From Mansonella perstans (taxonomy: Eukaryota; Nematoda; Chromadorea; Rhabditida; Onchocercidae): a stretch of DNA of 44,060 bases. Shown piece after piece: positions 27,001-38,003 of the stretch (positions are counted from its first letter, which is position 1; every line of letters starts with the position of its first letter). The notes under the pieces were generated by a model. It searched no databases and was not told the origin of the DNA. It saw only the letters and a program-made list of their open reading frames with translations. The stretch is taken from positions 1 through 44,060 of the forward strand of contig JBAMDO010000310.1 of the NCBI GenBank assembly GCA_037074765.1. Direction: 5' to 3'. Position numbers and translations under genes: made by a program.

Positions 27001-27614
27001 AGTAAATATTTCGAATCAGATATTTATCATTTGAGCTTTTATCAGCACTGAAAAATGTGCGCAAGATGAAAACAAAAAAGAATAGACAGATAGAGACAAG
27101 AAAAAATTACTTAACTGTCATCATGAGTTATTTGTCTGAATGTCAAACATTTCCAAATAGTAATTATCTTACATTTTACTACTTCAATCCTTCTTATGCA
27201 AAGGCATCTTTTAATGCAGTCAATTCAATGATCAGGAAGTCCTTCATCCTTTTCATTTCTTCATAATAAAAGTAATTTTAACTAGATTACATTCTTTTTT
27301 TCCAACTATCAATCTCACTCTTATTCTTGCTCCTGTCACGAGCACCAAGACTTAATTTCGGTATCTTAAAAACAGTATCTTTATTTTGATTTGGACAAGA
27401 ATTACCTGCATACAGTGGCCATGCAATCACGGCACCACCACCAACAGTCTGTCTTTTCACCATCTTTACTGCTACGACTAATTCCCTGCGTCAAACTTTC
27501 ATCGATACTGGCACAACTTTCAAGTTCACCATTTGTAAATGATGCATTACAGTCGTAACACTTCATTACCGCCAATTTCGTTGTTGTTGTTGCCGCTCCT
27601 GATATCGATGTCAT
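18034..27614 (-). CDS. B-box / coiled-coil / NHL-like beta-propeller protein (TRIM-NHL-like, no RING), 16 exons
   Basis: Minus-strand exons: 27406-27614, 24009-24205, 23770-23822 (uncertain), 23504-23590, 22471-22589, 22257-22317, 21908-22068, 21188-21413, 20856-20944, 20613-20748 (3' end uncertain), 20099-20297, 19639-19808, 19338-19465, 18669-18822, 18375-18515, 18034-18204. Phases close, giving about 766 residues. An in-frame stop lies upstream of the ATG at 27614. A zinc-ligand series runs C19-x2-C22, C61-x2-C64, C69-x2-C72, H78-x2-H81. The exon 1/2 junction (a 3.2-kb intron) falls inside it and rebuilds CRDCMATVCSVCHLMNGHTEH-like spacing exactly. Charged helical exons follow (e.g. LLRKRLEELNEPDRLLISRL), then a Ser/Thr-rich linker. 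The last about 320 residues (from 447) hold repeated blade-like units such as RPIDIISLPN...LLAVSDSCGG and GNLLVLDYATSRLWTLL, as in NHL propellers. TRIM-NHL proteins are mRNA or ubiquitin regulators. The role here is inferred only, and I cannot assign a specific orthologue. Confidence 0.82.
19205..19241. repeat. TA-rich microsatellite in an intron
   Basis: Alternating TA runs within the intron between the propeller exons ending at 19338 and starting at 18822. Confidence 0.6.
25229..25372 (-). CDS. Coding-like short frame inside the large B-box-gene intron (tentative)
   Basis: This minus-strand frame starts after TTTTTGCTAG (a possible acceptor, phase 0) at 25372. It contains an ATG at 25354 and reads MIFGHYKKHDGSVVEKTQND followed by a polar tail, to a stop at 25229. 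Its composition (K, D, E, G, S) is unlike the surrounding AT-rich intron translations. It lies in the 3.2-kb intron of the B-box gene on the same strand, so it might be an alternative exon, a nested gene or a remnant. No family is recognised. Confidence 0.3.
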
Positions 27615-28860
27615 TATCTCAACACTTCTAGTCCTTCTGGTTTATTAATTTCATTTGCCAGGATCCAAACAATCACCTCCTGGGTTTTGCTGGTATATTT
27701 CCAACAATATCTGTAAACGTAAACAATTACTAGTTTTCTCCGGGATATATAATATTGGCACATATCGGCTTTCCAACACGATAATCTTCCCCGTATCATA
27801 ACTTCAAATAAATAGTTACCTTTGTTTACTTTTAACATGAGAAGCTTACAGGCAGAATTTATTGTGATTTTAATGCAGAAAAGATATCTTAGAAAACTTC
27901 AAATCTTAGATATACCACAAAAAAATGTAATATAAATACAGACCAATGCTACTTTATATAATTTTATTATATAAGACAGAATCAATCGTATGATCTTTCG
28001 CACTTTCTCCAAAGATTTGAACTTCCAAATACCGGAAATTAAACTTAACGTCGAACAGAGCGACAACTAATACATTCCAAATTTTTTGATCTTCTATATT
28101 GTATATTGAATTAGAAAGAAAAAAAGGATAAAATCCCTGAAAATAAAGCGCTAAATCCTAAATTTTCCAATAAACTAAATGATCACAAATATACCAAACA
28201 ATAATTTAAAGTCTTGAACCTCCCTAAATTAAATTTGGATCGAAAACAATTTTGATCAATGAGATCATTTTGTTCAAGAAATTCAACACACTGTAATTCA
28301 TCTACATCAATTTTTGAAAATTAATCGTTAAATTTTTTTGCCTCAAACGAAAAACCAGCAGAATGTTACAAAGTCAAATAAAACAAAGCAAGCTTTCTGA
28401 TGTCACAACATAATCAACACGTATATTCTTCGAATGAATTTCGTAATTTACCAACCTTATAGGCCTGAAAAGAGAAAAAAGGATTGCCAAGAAAATAAAG
28501 AGCATTTCCTTCTTGGATCATACGTTTTGTTCAGATTTCTTAGATGAAAGTCACGTAATGAAGAACTGAAAATATCATAACTAACCATTCGAGCAAAATA
28601 TTCGAGAAAACTCCTCCAAATCATATAAAAACTTCTTCAGATATTTTTTAAAGCAAATGATGATAATGAATACGTGCTAATAAGTAATATGAAGTGAAAC
28701 TAGGTCAAGATGGAAAAGAGTTCCAGGAAGAAACTAGTCTTGGCGAGGAATTTCCTACCAAAATCATATAAGAAAAACGCGAATAGTACCACATAACCAC
28801 CAAGTACTAACAATGAAAATCATGGATATCATGGATACGCGCTCTGAAATCTGATACGTC
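27615..28860. other. Upstream flank of the B-box gene
   Basis: This stretch holds the presumed promoter and 5' untranslated region of the minus-strand B-box gene. No confident coding frame or RNA gene is seen. Confidence 0.4.
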
Positions 28861-28861
28861 T

Positions 28862-29073
28862 CAAACGATATAAATATAACATCCCCGCTTCATCCGATAC
28901 GCTTGCAGACATATGAGAAAGTAATTTTGCCTGACTAAAGATAATATAATGAAGATGATAGATGGCGCTTTTCACGCAGCATTTTGACGTATTGCAAAAG
29001 AATATCCGGATATAAAGGTGGAATCTTTATATAGTTGATATTGGAATTGCACGTGCGGAATAGTGCAGCTGTT
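28862..29073 (+). pseudogene. Decayed fragment of a bacterial-type isocitrate dehydrogenase
   Basis: Reading the plus strand from 28931 gives LTKDNIMKMIDGAFHAAF, a stop, RIAKEYPDIKVESLY. After a one-base shift it gives YIVDIGIARAE. This is the order and spacing of the isocitrate/isopropylmalate dehydrogenase family (TKDNIMK.TDG.F, then AKEYPDI, then the VDIG.A segment of alphaproteobacterial isocitrate dehydrogenases). Upstream, IRYACRHMRK resembles the preceding helix of that enzyme. At least two stops and a frameshift make it non-functional. No introns are needed. Seen: the broken matching frames. Inferred: transfer from a Wolbachia-like endosymbiont. Confidence 0.65.
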
Positions 29074-29310
29074 AGAATATAAGGTTTCTGATTCTAAGAA
29101 TCTAGCCTTTAATCAATTATGAAGAAGAACTTCTTCTCCATAGGAATAAGCTTCATAAACCATTCATGATTAATGTTATCAAAACACCCTTTCATATCAT
29201 CTTCGAGTATCCATCTGTGATCGATTGCGCCTTGCTGGTAATTAAGCAGTAGAATATGATTTCTATAACTTGCTAGATACATAGTGTGCTCTATTCCTTA
29301 GTACTCTTAT
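29060..29310 (-). pseudogene. Decayed fragment of a group II intron-type reverse transcriptase
   Basis: On the minus strand, 29222 down to 29109 is open and reads WILEDDMKGCFDNINHEW followed by FMKLIPMEKK. This is close to the reverse-transcriptase block of bacterial group II intron proteins (WxLEGDIKGCFDNINHEW...PM.K). In other frames, upstream DNA gives FYCLITSKAQSI and downstream DNA gives LKARFLESETLY, matching the residues expected before and after this block (L..K.SAQW; WLKAGFLE...LY). At least two frame changes and stops show it is a relic. It abuts the isocitrate dehydrogenase relic in opposite orientation. Confidence 0.7.
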
Positions 29311-30188
29311 TAGGATCAGAAATTCGTTACTCACAATTATTTTATTTTTTTATTAAATTCAAAAATCATATCTAACCTAATATTGTGACATTGCAATGCA
29401 CTGTGAAGTTTGCTTCTTATATTTTTTAATCATTGAAAGAATGAATACCAAAATTAAATATATCAAGATTTATTTCAAATAAAATTAATCGATCATTGGA
29501 ATTAAATGCAACATCAAAAATACAATGGTTATGCAATAGAGCATTTTTGCATAATACAAAATGATAATTATTAACTGAAGTATTCAATTCAAAAAGCGTG
29601 AAATTGAGTACGAAAGAAAAACTAAATACAGACGATGAACAAAGAAAAAATCTTTTCTCACATTATCTAAATAAAGAAACTTTTTTATCGAAAAATCGAA
29701 AAAGTCTTTCGTAAAAAAAACTTCTTTCGTAAAAAAAAAAGTAAAAATATTAAAAAAAAAAATCTTTCTTCGAAAAAGTAAAAAATATTGAAATTCAGCT
29801 TTTGCTTGTGAAACAAGAAATTCGATCCTTGCTATTATTGTATCTAATTCCTCCTCTGAATATAACTAGAATAAATTGTCCATTCTCTAATTTTCCTAAA
29901 GTTTCATCTTTCAAACTACAACAATAATCATTTGCTTATTATGTTAAATTTTGAACAACGAAATTAAGGGAAGAATGAAATAAAGATCGATTTTTTTTGA
30001 GGTAATGTAAATTATGCCAAATATATTAACAACATGAATAAAATGCTAAACATTTTAAATGCTTTATATGAGCTTATATACTGTGATAATTGTTGATAAT
30101 AAAGATGATAAAAAATACTGATTTAAATTAGAATGATTGATACAGAATGTTAGTTCATAGGTAAAAATGCCATTGGATGAAATAAAAG
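29311..30188. other. AT-rich intergenic sequence, low complexity
   Basis: No gene seen. Poly-A-rich low-complexity stretches with repeated CTTTCGTAAAAAA-like units occur around 29690-29790. Confidence 0.5.
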
Positions 30189-30335
30189 AAAACCAATGGT
30201 TGATTTTTTTCTATCTGAAACGGCAATGATAACTATCTGGAACGTCAATGAAAACCAATGGCTGATTTTTTTTTTTTTTTTTTTTTTTCTATCTGGAGCG
30301 CTGATTTTTTTCTATTTGGAGCAAGCAATGATAAT
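30189..30335. repeat. Imperfect repeat block with poly-T tract
   Basis: Units containing AACCAATGG(T/C)TGATTTTTT and CTATCTGGA(A/G)CG recur several times, with a run of about 23 T at 30266-30288. This looks like local replication slippage. Confidence 0.7.
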
Positions 30336-30859
30336 AGTAGAATAATGATTCATGATTGCGTGCCGATTATAAAAATTTGATTTTCAAAAATTGAAAAAAA
30401 ATCAATGGGTTAAAGAATTATTTTATAATACTGAAAGTACTAGCAAAAGAACCACTAATAAACAAGTATCTTGGTAATAGTAGCAATAGCAATAATAGTC
30501 CCGGTGATACAGTAAGAGATCTTAATGACAACTATTGGCAAAAACAGCAATAAATGCAGATGAAATATGAGTTCATTAAGCCTAATAATAATAGTATTAG
30601 TACTATAAGACATCGTACACGATAAAAACACTTGCAGCAAAAGTAAATGCAATAGTGAATTGAAAAATTTATAGACATGATATCAGATAAAGAATTTGGA
30701 GAACATGATATCAGTAGAGAGAGTAACATGACATATTGCAGAGTTCATAATGTAGCAGTGATATGATAATACACTGGCCCAAGATGATACATAACTTTCT
30801 CTAATGAAATCTTGACATCCAAAATCTACTTCAGAGACATTTTGCTTTGAGACCTAGTA
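30336..30859. other. 3' flank of cdt-1
   Basis: Short-motif-rich, AT-rich sequence. Two copies of ACATGATATCAG lie about 30 bp apart near 30674 and 30703. No gene is supported; the two overlapping minus-strand frames here have membrane-like but repetitive composition and no splice context. Confidence 0.45.
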
Positions 30860-33800
30860 TTAGATACATTTTTTGATCTCTGCATTCAGAATATCTCGAA
30901 TGGCAGGAAAATTATTGTTCTTCAAATGTACGTATTTCTCGCCTCGTACTTCGACCATTTTAAAATATATCGGACAAACTTCGCAGAGTAAATTAACAGT
31001 TGCCTCAATTTCCACTACAAAAAGAAAAGTTAGTGCGATGATAAAATGAACGTTTTAGGCATAACTTAAGAATTCCGAATTATGAAAAAAAAATCCAACA
31101 AAAATAAAAGTAATTTTTCTTTTTTAAATTGTGAGGAACGAAGTTATCATAGCAATATAAATTCGCACCTTTTGAAATACTGCCAATACTGAAAGCTAGT
31201 TTGTCGACCAATTCCACAAATTTCATTGATCCAACTTTTTTCAAATTATAGTAGCTAAAATTATTTCTATTCAATTTTTTGACTCTTAATTGATCGATCT
31301 GAAGATATGCAAGCATGAAAGAAATAGACAGCGCCAATTTTATATTTTTCTTTTCGATGATCTTTTAGAAATAAGGTTCCGACTTCTCATACTAATTATG
31401 AGTCATTAGAGCTGAAGGATCACAAATTAATCTTCGACTTCATCTTTTGGGAATAACGATTATAGGAGCAAGGAAGAATAACATTCTAATTAAAATAAAA
31501 CTATTCTAATCAGTAGACTGACATGATTTTATGAAAGCAGGAAAAATTCGATAGTCGAATAAAAATACTGTCTTTATCATGCGACAAAAATTAACACTGC
31601 TTTCCTTTTTTGTCCAACTTGAGGCGAGAAAGATTCGGAAACAACGCGCGATATTTTTCGTATTAAACGGAGCGCTAACTGTATTAAAATCCCCAAATCT
31701 GAAGTAATATATATTTTAACTGACCTGCAAATGCACTGTAACAACGAGCGGGAAATCCTTTCCAACCTTCCTTTTCTCTGCTCCATTTCGGGATTTCGCA
31801 TCATTTCCCGCCGTTTCCGTTCCCGTTCTTTGGCTCGAATCTTAAAAATTTCTATATTAGTTGAAATAACAGATCTCGAACAGACTCTAAAAACAGACAA
31901 AATGCACATTTTAAAACAATGAAATGTATACTCTTTCCAGAAGACTTGGTCCCGAAATATTTTTCGTTTCAACATATTTCTTCGGTGACAATGGTATGCA
32001 TTTATCAGCAACAACAGCAACCTTTTTTTCTGGACTTCTGAGTTCCTTGATCACCATCTGAAAATCAGTTAATTAAATCATTAGATTACGAAAGTGATAA
32101 TAGTTCAATAATTATAAATCATTAAAAGCAGAAACTATAATATCAGCACTTTTGAAAATTACTAACATACAACTGCCGTGAACGTTAAAATGACCTTAAT
32201 CTTCTCAGGAAGAGTATTACTGCTATCAGGTACTGCTTTCAAATATTCCCTTATTGTTTCAGGTTGACCAGCATCACCTTTCGGCATTTCAGGTAACTTC
32301 GTAGGTATGATGTCGGTCACGGCGTCAAGGTCGAAGTCAGGATGGTATCTTGGAAGCAGTTCATCGGGTGAAATTTCAACTGAAACAGAACAGACACAAT
32401 TAACCAATGAGTTTACGTAAAACAGTAGTATAGAACAACACCGAAAACTAATTATGTGCTGAATTGTAATGATTGCGTTGTTATAAAGATTTCTGGGCAT
32501 AATCTAGATAATGAAATTTGAAAATATGAACGAAACATACTTCCTTCACTTTTCAAAAAAGCAGTATGCTGTATATTTACCAGCTTGCGCAAACGACTTT
32601 TGAATTCTAATTTCCGATGTAAACGACGATTTTCTAGTTTTGGAGGGCATCTGAAGAATAGTTATTCAGGAATCTATAGTTAGATACAAAAGTAATAAGC
32701 AATATTCTTATATTATAATTAAAAGATTTGAATTATATCTTCCAAGATTTACTGATGCAACTGTAGTACTTACCTAGTAATCACATTTGAACCAGAGGGT
32801 GATTTGCTCGGTGACTTCAGTACACCTGCCATAGACGGCGATGCCATCGGTCTCCGGTAAAGTGAAAGTAAAGAAACTTTGTCAGGTGAGCCAAATGCTG
32901 GTTTGACAGGCGAAGTCTTCGACAAAGGAGTTTTCTCCACATATTCATTCTGCGGAAGGATAAGGTCTGCAAAGCAAACAAGAACTTGGTGACTTTTCTC
33001 TTGAATAATCTCACCCTTATTTTTAATTCCAGTTCTCCCCGAAGATCGCAAAACTTTGAGTAATTATTTTATTTCAAAATTTAAAAGAAACTACGACACC
33101 ATCAACAAGATTTGGTTCTATCACGTATTCATATTCCTTGTTACTACAATGCCTGCCACCAATCGGCATCCAACGTCGCTCACATCGAATGTTATACGAT
33201 TCAGGGTATACCGATAGTATCATTGCAAACTGCTGCTCATCGTAGTTGCTAAAAACATATCATTCATCCGACTAGTTCGAAACTTTTTAAATTAAAAAAC
33301 TACGAGAGAATCTAGAATCAATTAAAACTTGATTCTGAAATTTAAAAACGTATATCTATTCATCACTGATAGCACCGTTATGTAAAAACTTTTAAATCCA
33401 CGCCGTTCTCCTTCTCCTGTTGCGTCTTATAAACCAATTAGATACCTTTTCAATTTACGTTGAACATTAGTCATCACTTCATTCAGCGTTATTCGTTTTC
33501 CTTGCGTCTCTAGCCATGAAACAACCTAGAACCAATTAAAACTTGATTCTTAAATTTGAAAATATCAATTCATCATTGATAACGTCATCAGATAAAAACC
33601 ATAAATCCAACTTTTATTCGTAGCACTAACAATAACTATGAAAAAAATTTCCCAGTATGCGATGGCATATATTTACGTCTAAAATGAAGCTGTTAAACAT
33701 TTTGAATCATACCATTTAATTGTTCAAATTACACAAGCTAACAAAAAGCAAATAAAGAAAAAATCAACGTCAGTTAAGTTAACTGTTGATCAAACCTATA

Positions 33801-35052
33801 TTTTGCCAGATATTTTCAAAAAGTGACTTGCCACTTCTGTATAATCGAACAAGTGCAGTAAGCGTTCATACTTCGCAGGAAGTGGAAGTGTATCACTTGA
33901 AACGGATTTTGCACTGCTTTTGATGCTTTCGACCAACTTCACCGCGCTTGGTAAAATGCTAAAATTATTAAAATGTAAAAAAAATATTGCATGCAAAATT
34001 CAAAATTCTGCAAAATGAACAGCATCATATGGCTTGAAAAATATATAAACCTAAAATCCCAACTAAAGACAGTGCTCAAAAAAGTCCTACAGCCTACATT
34101 AAAGCAAAATTTCCGGACGAGCAAGAGCTTACGCGTTAATAATGGCCGAAAATGGTTAAACTGGTGTTTTACGAAAACAAAATTAACCTGAAATCGACAC
34201 TATCTGCTTTGTTCGTTTCAGTTTCAGGTAGCGCCGCAGAAACAATTTTCGTCGCATCATGCTTAATTTTATCGCATGCCTCTTTCTGTATATCTTCAGA
34301 CTCAGTGCTTTTTACTGGATAAGTAGATTGTTTGCTGTTCTTCAAAACTTCTAAACTGCATTTACCCTCATCATTACCAATCGTATTACTTTTCAAGGCG
34401 GTCTCTGCCTTAAATGTTACTGGCAAAACCCATTCTTGGCTGTCGCTTTCAACTTTTTTTTTAGATGTTTGCGGTGGTTTTAAACGAGCTATTTTCTTGG
34501 GTGATTCCAAAATATGTTCAGTAGCTTTTACCTGCAAAAAAATCACTTCCATTTAGCCAAATGCAAACCAAGTCTACTTTCACATCGTCGAGTATATAAT
34601 GGTAAATCTGAGTAAGAAGGTAGCAGACAGTAAATTTTAGAACTACCATGCAAGTTAAAAAAAAAAAAAAAAAAACAATGCAGAGAAAACATCTTTAGCC
34701 AAAGGAAACGTTCCGGTGTAGTTAAATCACGCAACGAGCATTTGATGACCGCTGATAGCGAAATTTATTCTGTACTGCTTTCGTCTTATTGCTGTCCACT
34801 ACACGAAACACAAAAACAGACCCTTAATCTCTGATTCATATTGATCTTGAATAATATTTCGTGCTATTTTTGACCACAAACCTTATCATTTTCGGCAAAC
34901 AGATGTTTACATTTTTTGGCTGAATCACGATGAACTGTTGGGAAGTACTGGACCACTTTTGTTTGACCATTTGAAGCTGATGCCGCAACGGTGCAGTCCT
35001 TTTCTTCTGTTGCCCTACCACGAATCTTTGTTCGTACTTTTCTAACTGACAT
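30860..35052 (-). CDS. cdt-1: DNA replication licensing factor CDT1, 12 exons
   Basis: Minus-strand exons: 34882-35052, 34188-34531, 33835-33958, 33446-33525, 33100-33248, 32774-32966, 32541-32650, 32171-32379, 31932-32057, 31725-31840, 31169-31254, 30860-31014. All junctions keep phase, giving 620 residues (human CDT1 546). CDT1 loads the MCM helicase with ORC and CDC6 and is inhibited by geminin. Near the N-terminus is a PIP-box-like QTKVVQYF (residues 30-37). The geminin-binding/winged-helix core starts LPLPAKYERLLHLFDYTEVV, with NEVMTNVQRKL and ILSVYPESYNIRCERR as in metazoan CDT1. A segment LPRYHPDFDLDAVTDI follows, then LLERIRAKERERKRREM leads into the C-terminal MCM-binding winged helix (MKFVELVDKLAFS, VRGEKYVHLKN). 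The ATG at 35052 is preceded by a T-run and TTTCAG, typical for spliced-leader addition. Confidence is high. Confidence 0.93.
33312..33400. repeat. Direct repeat copy 1 in a cdt-1 intron
   Basis: This copy starts CTAGAATCAATTAAAACTTG and is closely similar over about 85 bp to 33526-33609. The two copies lie in the introns on either side of the cdt-1 exon 33446-33525. Copy 2 supplies that exon's 3' splice site (minus-strand GGTTCTAG). Confidence 0.8.
33526..33609. repeat. Direct repeat copy 2 in the neighbouring cdt-1 intron
   Basis: Partner of 33312-33400. It starts CTAGAACCAATTAAAACTTG and shares further blocks, including TCATC(A/T)(C/T)TGATA and ATAAATCCA-like ends. Confidence 0.8.
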
Positions 35053-35073
35053 TTCTGAAATAAAAAAAAAAAA
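35053..35073 (-). promoter_or_regulatory. Probable spliced-leader trans-splice acceptor of cdt-1
   Basis: On the minus strand a run of 13 or more T ends in ATTTCAG, two bases before the ATG of cdt-1. This is the usual layout for nematode spliced-leader addition, because no upstream coding exon is seen. Confidence 0.6.
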
Positions 35074-35916
35074 AATTCTTGATTTATTAAAAAAATATTT
35101 AAACAGATCGTGCAAATTACTTGAAGTCCTCAAACAACATAAATGCTTCCATATATCATCTAACCTAACATTCCCACAATGTAATTTGCATCACTGATAA
35201 AATCACTGATAAGAAGCAATAATTTCACAACCTAATGAACTTTATTTATTGTTTCTCATTATAACATTATAACAGTACCTATCAATTAAAGAATTTGGAT
35301 AAAACAAATCTTTGCTACAATTATTAAAATTATCTACCATAACTTAACTGAATTAATTAGCGCAGATCGGAATTAAATTTTGCAGAAATCACGTAGTAAA
35401 CAAAGAAGTGAAAAAAGGATAAAGAAATTATTCGTAATGATAATTTCAATTGGAAAAAAAAAACATTTCATATTTTGAACTAAGATTCCAACAACAACAG
35501 ATTGGTTATATGCACTTCTATACGACACATTAGCTGCTACTTCACTAGCTATCTGGCTTCTAAAGAAACCACGAAGAGTCAGTGTAATGATGTTGACTTT
35601 GTCGATATGACCCATGACCCATGAGAAAATATCTCTGAAATCCAAATAGCTAATGGTAAATTAAAACGAGTCTTCTCTAAATGACAAATTAAAACGAGCA
35701 ATAATTTAAGAGAGAAACTTTCTATGAGCTTCTGAAGCACTCAACTAAGAAGTCGTGGACCACGGCGTGGACTGCGCCATTCCTTCTTCTTTCCGTTTTC
35801 CGACCAACCTTGAATTTAAATTATTCTTTTAGCCGCATTTTTTCACCAACAATCAATAACCGGCATGGTCTTGGAACGACATTATTACTACGATACAATG
35901 AAGGGCTGAAGTGAAT

Positions 35917-36034
35917 GCGTGAATCAATGTACGTGAATACGTGAACCACATGTGAATCACACGTGAATCTACGTGAACTGATACGTGAATCAATCGGAGA
36001 CATCTGTTACGTGAATCAATCGGAGACATCTGTT
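35917..36034. promoter_or_regulatory. Cluster of ACGTG motifs with a 26-bp tandem duplication
   Basis: ACGTG(AA) occurs at 35931, 35939, 35961, 35971, 35983 and 36009, with a GCGTG at 35917 and a CACGTG E-box at 35960. The last two copies are a perfect 26-bp direct repeat (35983-36008, 36009-36034). ACGTG is the core of hypoxia-response and bHLH sites. A regulatory role is inference, since short tandem duplication alone could make such a cluster. Confidence 0.4.
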
Positions 36035-36349
36035 GTTAGCAAAGGATAAGACTAAGATAATTAGTGATAGATAGGTGATGTGATATGGCTAAGAAACAAA
36101 ACGTCGAAAGATAACGTATGGGTAACGTATGAGCGGACAGTTCATATTTTTTCACACTTGCAGGAGGGAAGGTTGCTTAAACTTCCACTTCCTCCAAGCC
36201 ATTGATTTTAGATGTCTTTCAGTTACTATAGATATATTAATGTAACCTTATAGTATGTATATTATATTAATGTAACCTTTTTTGTCCTTTTTTACAAAAT
36301 AACATGCTGTTTACCAGAATGCATAACACATCCTCATCCGGAAAAGAAA

Positions 36350-36449
36350 GTAAACAATCGAAGGGAGTAAACAATCGAAGGAAGTAAACAATCGAAGGGA
36401 GTAAACAATCAAAGGGAGTAAACAATCGAAGGGAATGAACAATCGAAGG
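36350..36449. repeat. 17-bp minisatellite, six copies
   Basis: The unit GTAAACAATCGAAGGGA is repeated six times with one or two changes per copy. Confidence 0.9.
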
Positions 36450-38003
36450 CTTTTCACTTTATTCCTAAAACAAAAGCAGGAGCCATTGGACAAATCTCGC
36501 TAGCACAGCTTAAATTGTTCCTAAGTCGAAATTTATTCCCGAAGGAAATCTAGGCCTACCTTAGGAAATGCTGATCCTCACACCTACCTCTAAAGATCTG
36601 GCAGCAACCGACCGACTATCGTTGGGATCAGGAATCAGGAAATCAAATGAACCATACCCAATGGGTTGATATCTCTTCTCCATCTTCCACAATAGTCTTT
36701 CAATTATTATTCGTACGGATATCTGCTAGATGATTAGCGCTAACCAATTCTAAACTATAATTCAGAACTTTGACCTTGCACTCTTTTACTTGTTAATATT
36801 ACTTTCAGGTTTCTTCAGCTAGCTAAATGATTACGTGAACTGAAGGAAGCAAACTTTGTCACAGATATAATTAATTGCATTTCTTCTTCGTTATAGCCAT
36901 CTTTGGCTTTTTTTTTTTTTTTTTTGTCCGATGATTTCCAAAAATTACGACGTCATTTTGATGAGCACGCAGAATAATAGAATTGAATGGCTTTACTCGA
37001 TGGTATTGTACGATTATTAGTCATTAGTAATTAACAAGAAAAAAAAGAAATTTTCAGATTGGACCATATCCTGCATTAGCAGCAACGATATTATTCATTT
37101 CTTAATTTTGTACGTGCATTAAAAAAAGCAATAGAACATCTCATCTCTGTGTAAATCGCAGCGCTAATTTATTCGAATCCACGTAGATGCCACACTTATT
37201 TTAATTCCGTGATTTCTGAGCGCATAAAGCGCAGCTTGGTAGAAAAATTCTCTGCAGATAACACATAGAAGTTAGAAATGCTTCTTTGTTCAATAATAAA
37301 AATTCCATTTACAATAAATTCTTCAAAAGAATCATCATCATAATTTAGGGGTTCCTCATAGTAAAGATTTTAATGTTGAAAAAAAAAAACAATTATTCGT
37401 AACTTCATCATGAAACAGGTTTTAAAACAACGATATATCCTAACCTCTCTTTATAAGCTTCAAAAATGTTAATATTCAACAAATACAATATTAATATAAA
37501 TAGATATGCATATTATGTTATATTTCTTTTTTTTTTTTTGGATTATTTGAATTTAGTCCATTCAATTCAGTTCTTATTGCATGTTTCAATGACTATTTAG
37601 GTGCATGTTATATATTTATAATAAAAAATTTCTAGACATGGAAAGGAAGACGAGAAAACAGTGCTGCTAAATGTATGGCAAGCTTCCTCAATAAATCAAT
37701 TAACAGATGATTTTTTAGAATAATTATTATATCATGAAAGATGGATACGGGACAAGAGCTTCTTTAATGAATTCTACTACCAAAAAAATTTCCTTGAATT
37801 TTTCACTTTGAAAGGAGCAGCCGCCGCTAAACAATGTTTAGGCAAATATGTCAATCCAAATAGTACAATAATTTTGTTCCATCTTCCATACATCTGCATA
37901 AAGAAGCCGCCCTTACACTCTTTTCCCTCGATTCTATACCATCCTGAAAATTATGTATTTCAAGAAATCTATCTCTGGGCAGGACTCGCTTACCACTTCA
38001 TGT

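Larger units (their letters stand above)
35074..38003. other. Repeat-bearing intergenic region
   Basis: No confident gene. A minus-strand frame at 35373-35640 (acceptor ATTTCAG, reading RDIFSWVMGHIDKVNIITL) is open, but no family or partner exon is recognised. Listed separately are an ACGTG cluster and a 17-bp tandem array. Poly-T runs occur near 36909-36926 and 37529-37540. Confidence 0.45.

Noticed and set aside
31569..31698. Extra cdt-1 exon after a 26-base intron
   Set aside because: Phases would fit, but a 26-base intron is implausible. Skipping it (31725-31840 joined to 31169-31254) gives CDT1 C-terminal spacing within one residue of the human protein.
31577..31725. Read-through extension of the cdt-1 exon ending at 31725
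   Set aside because: The open frame beyond 31725 breaks similarity to the CDT1 winged helix, while the AG|GTCAGT donor at the boundary restores it.
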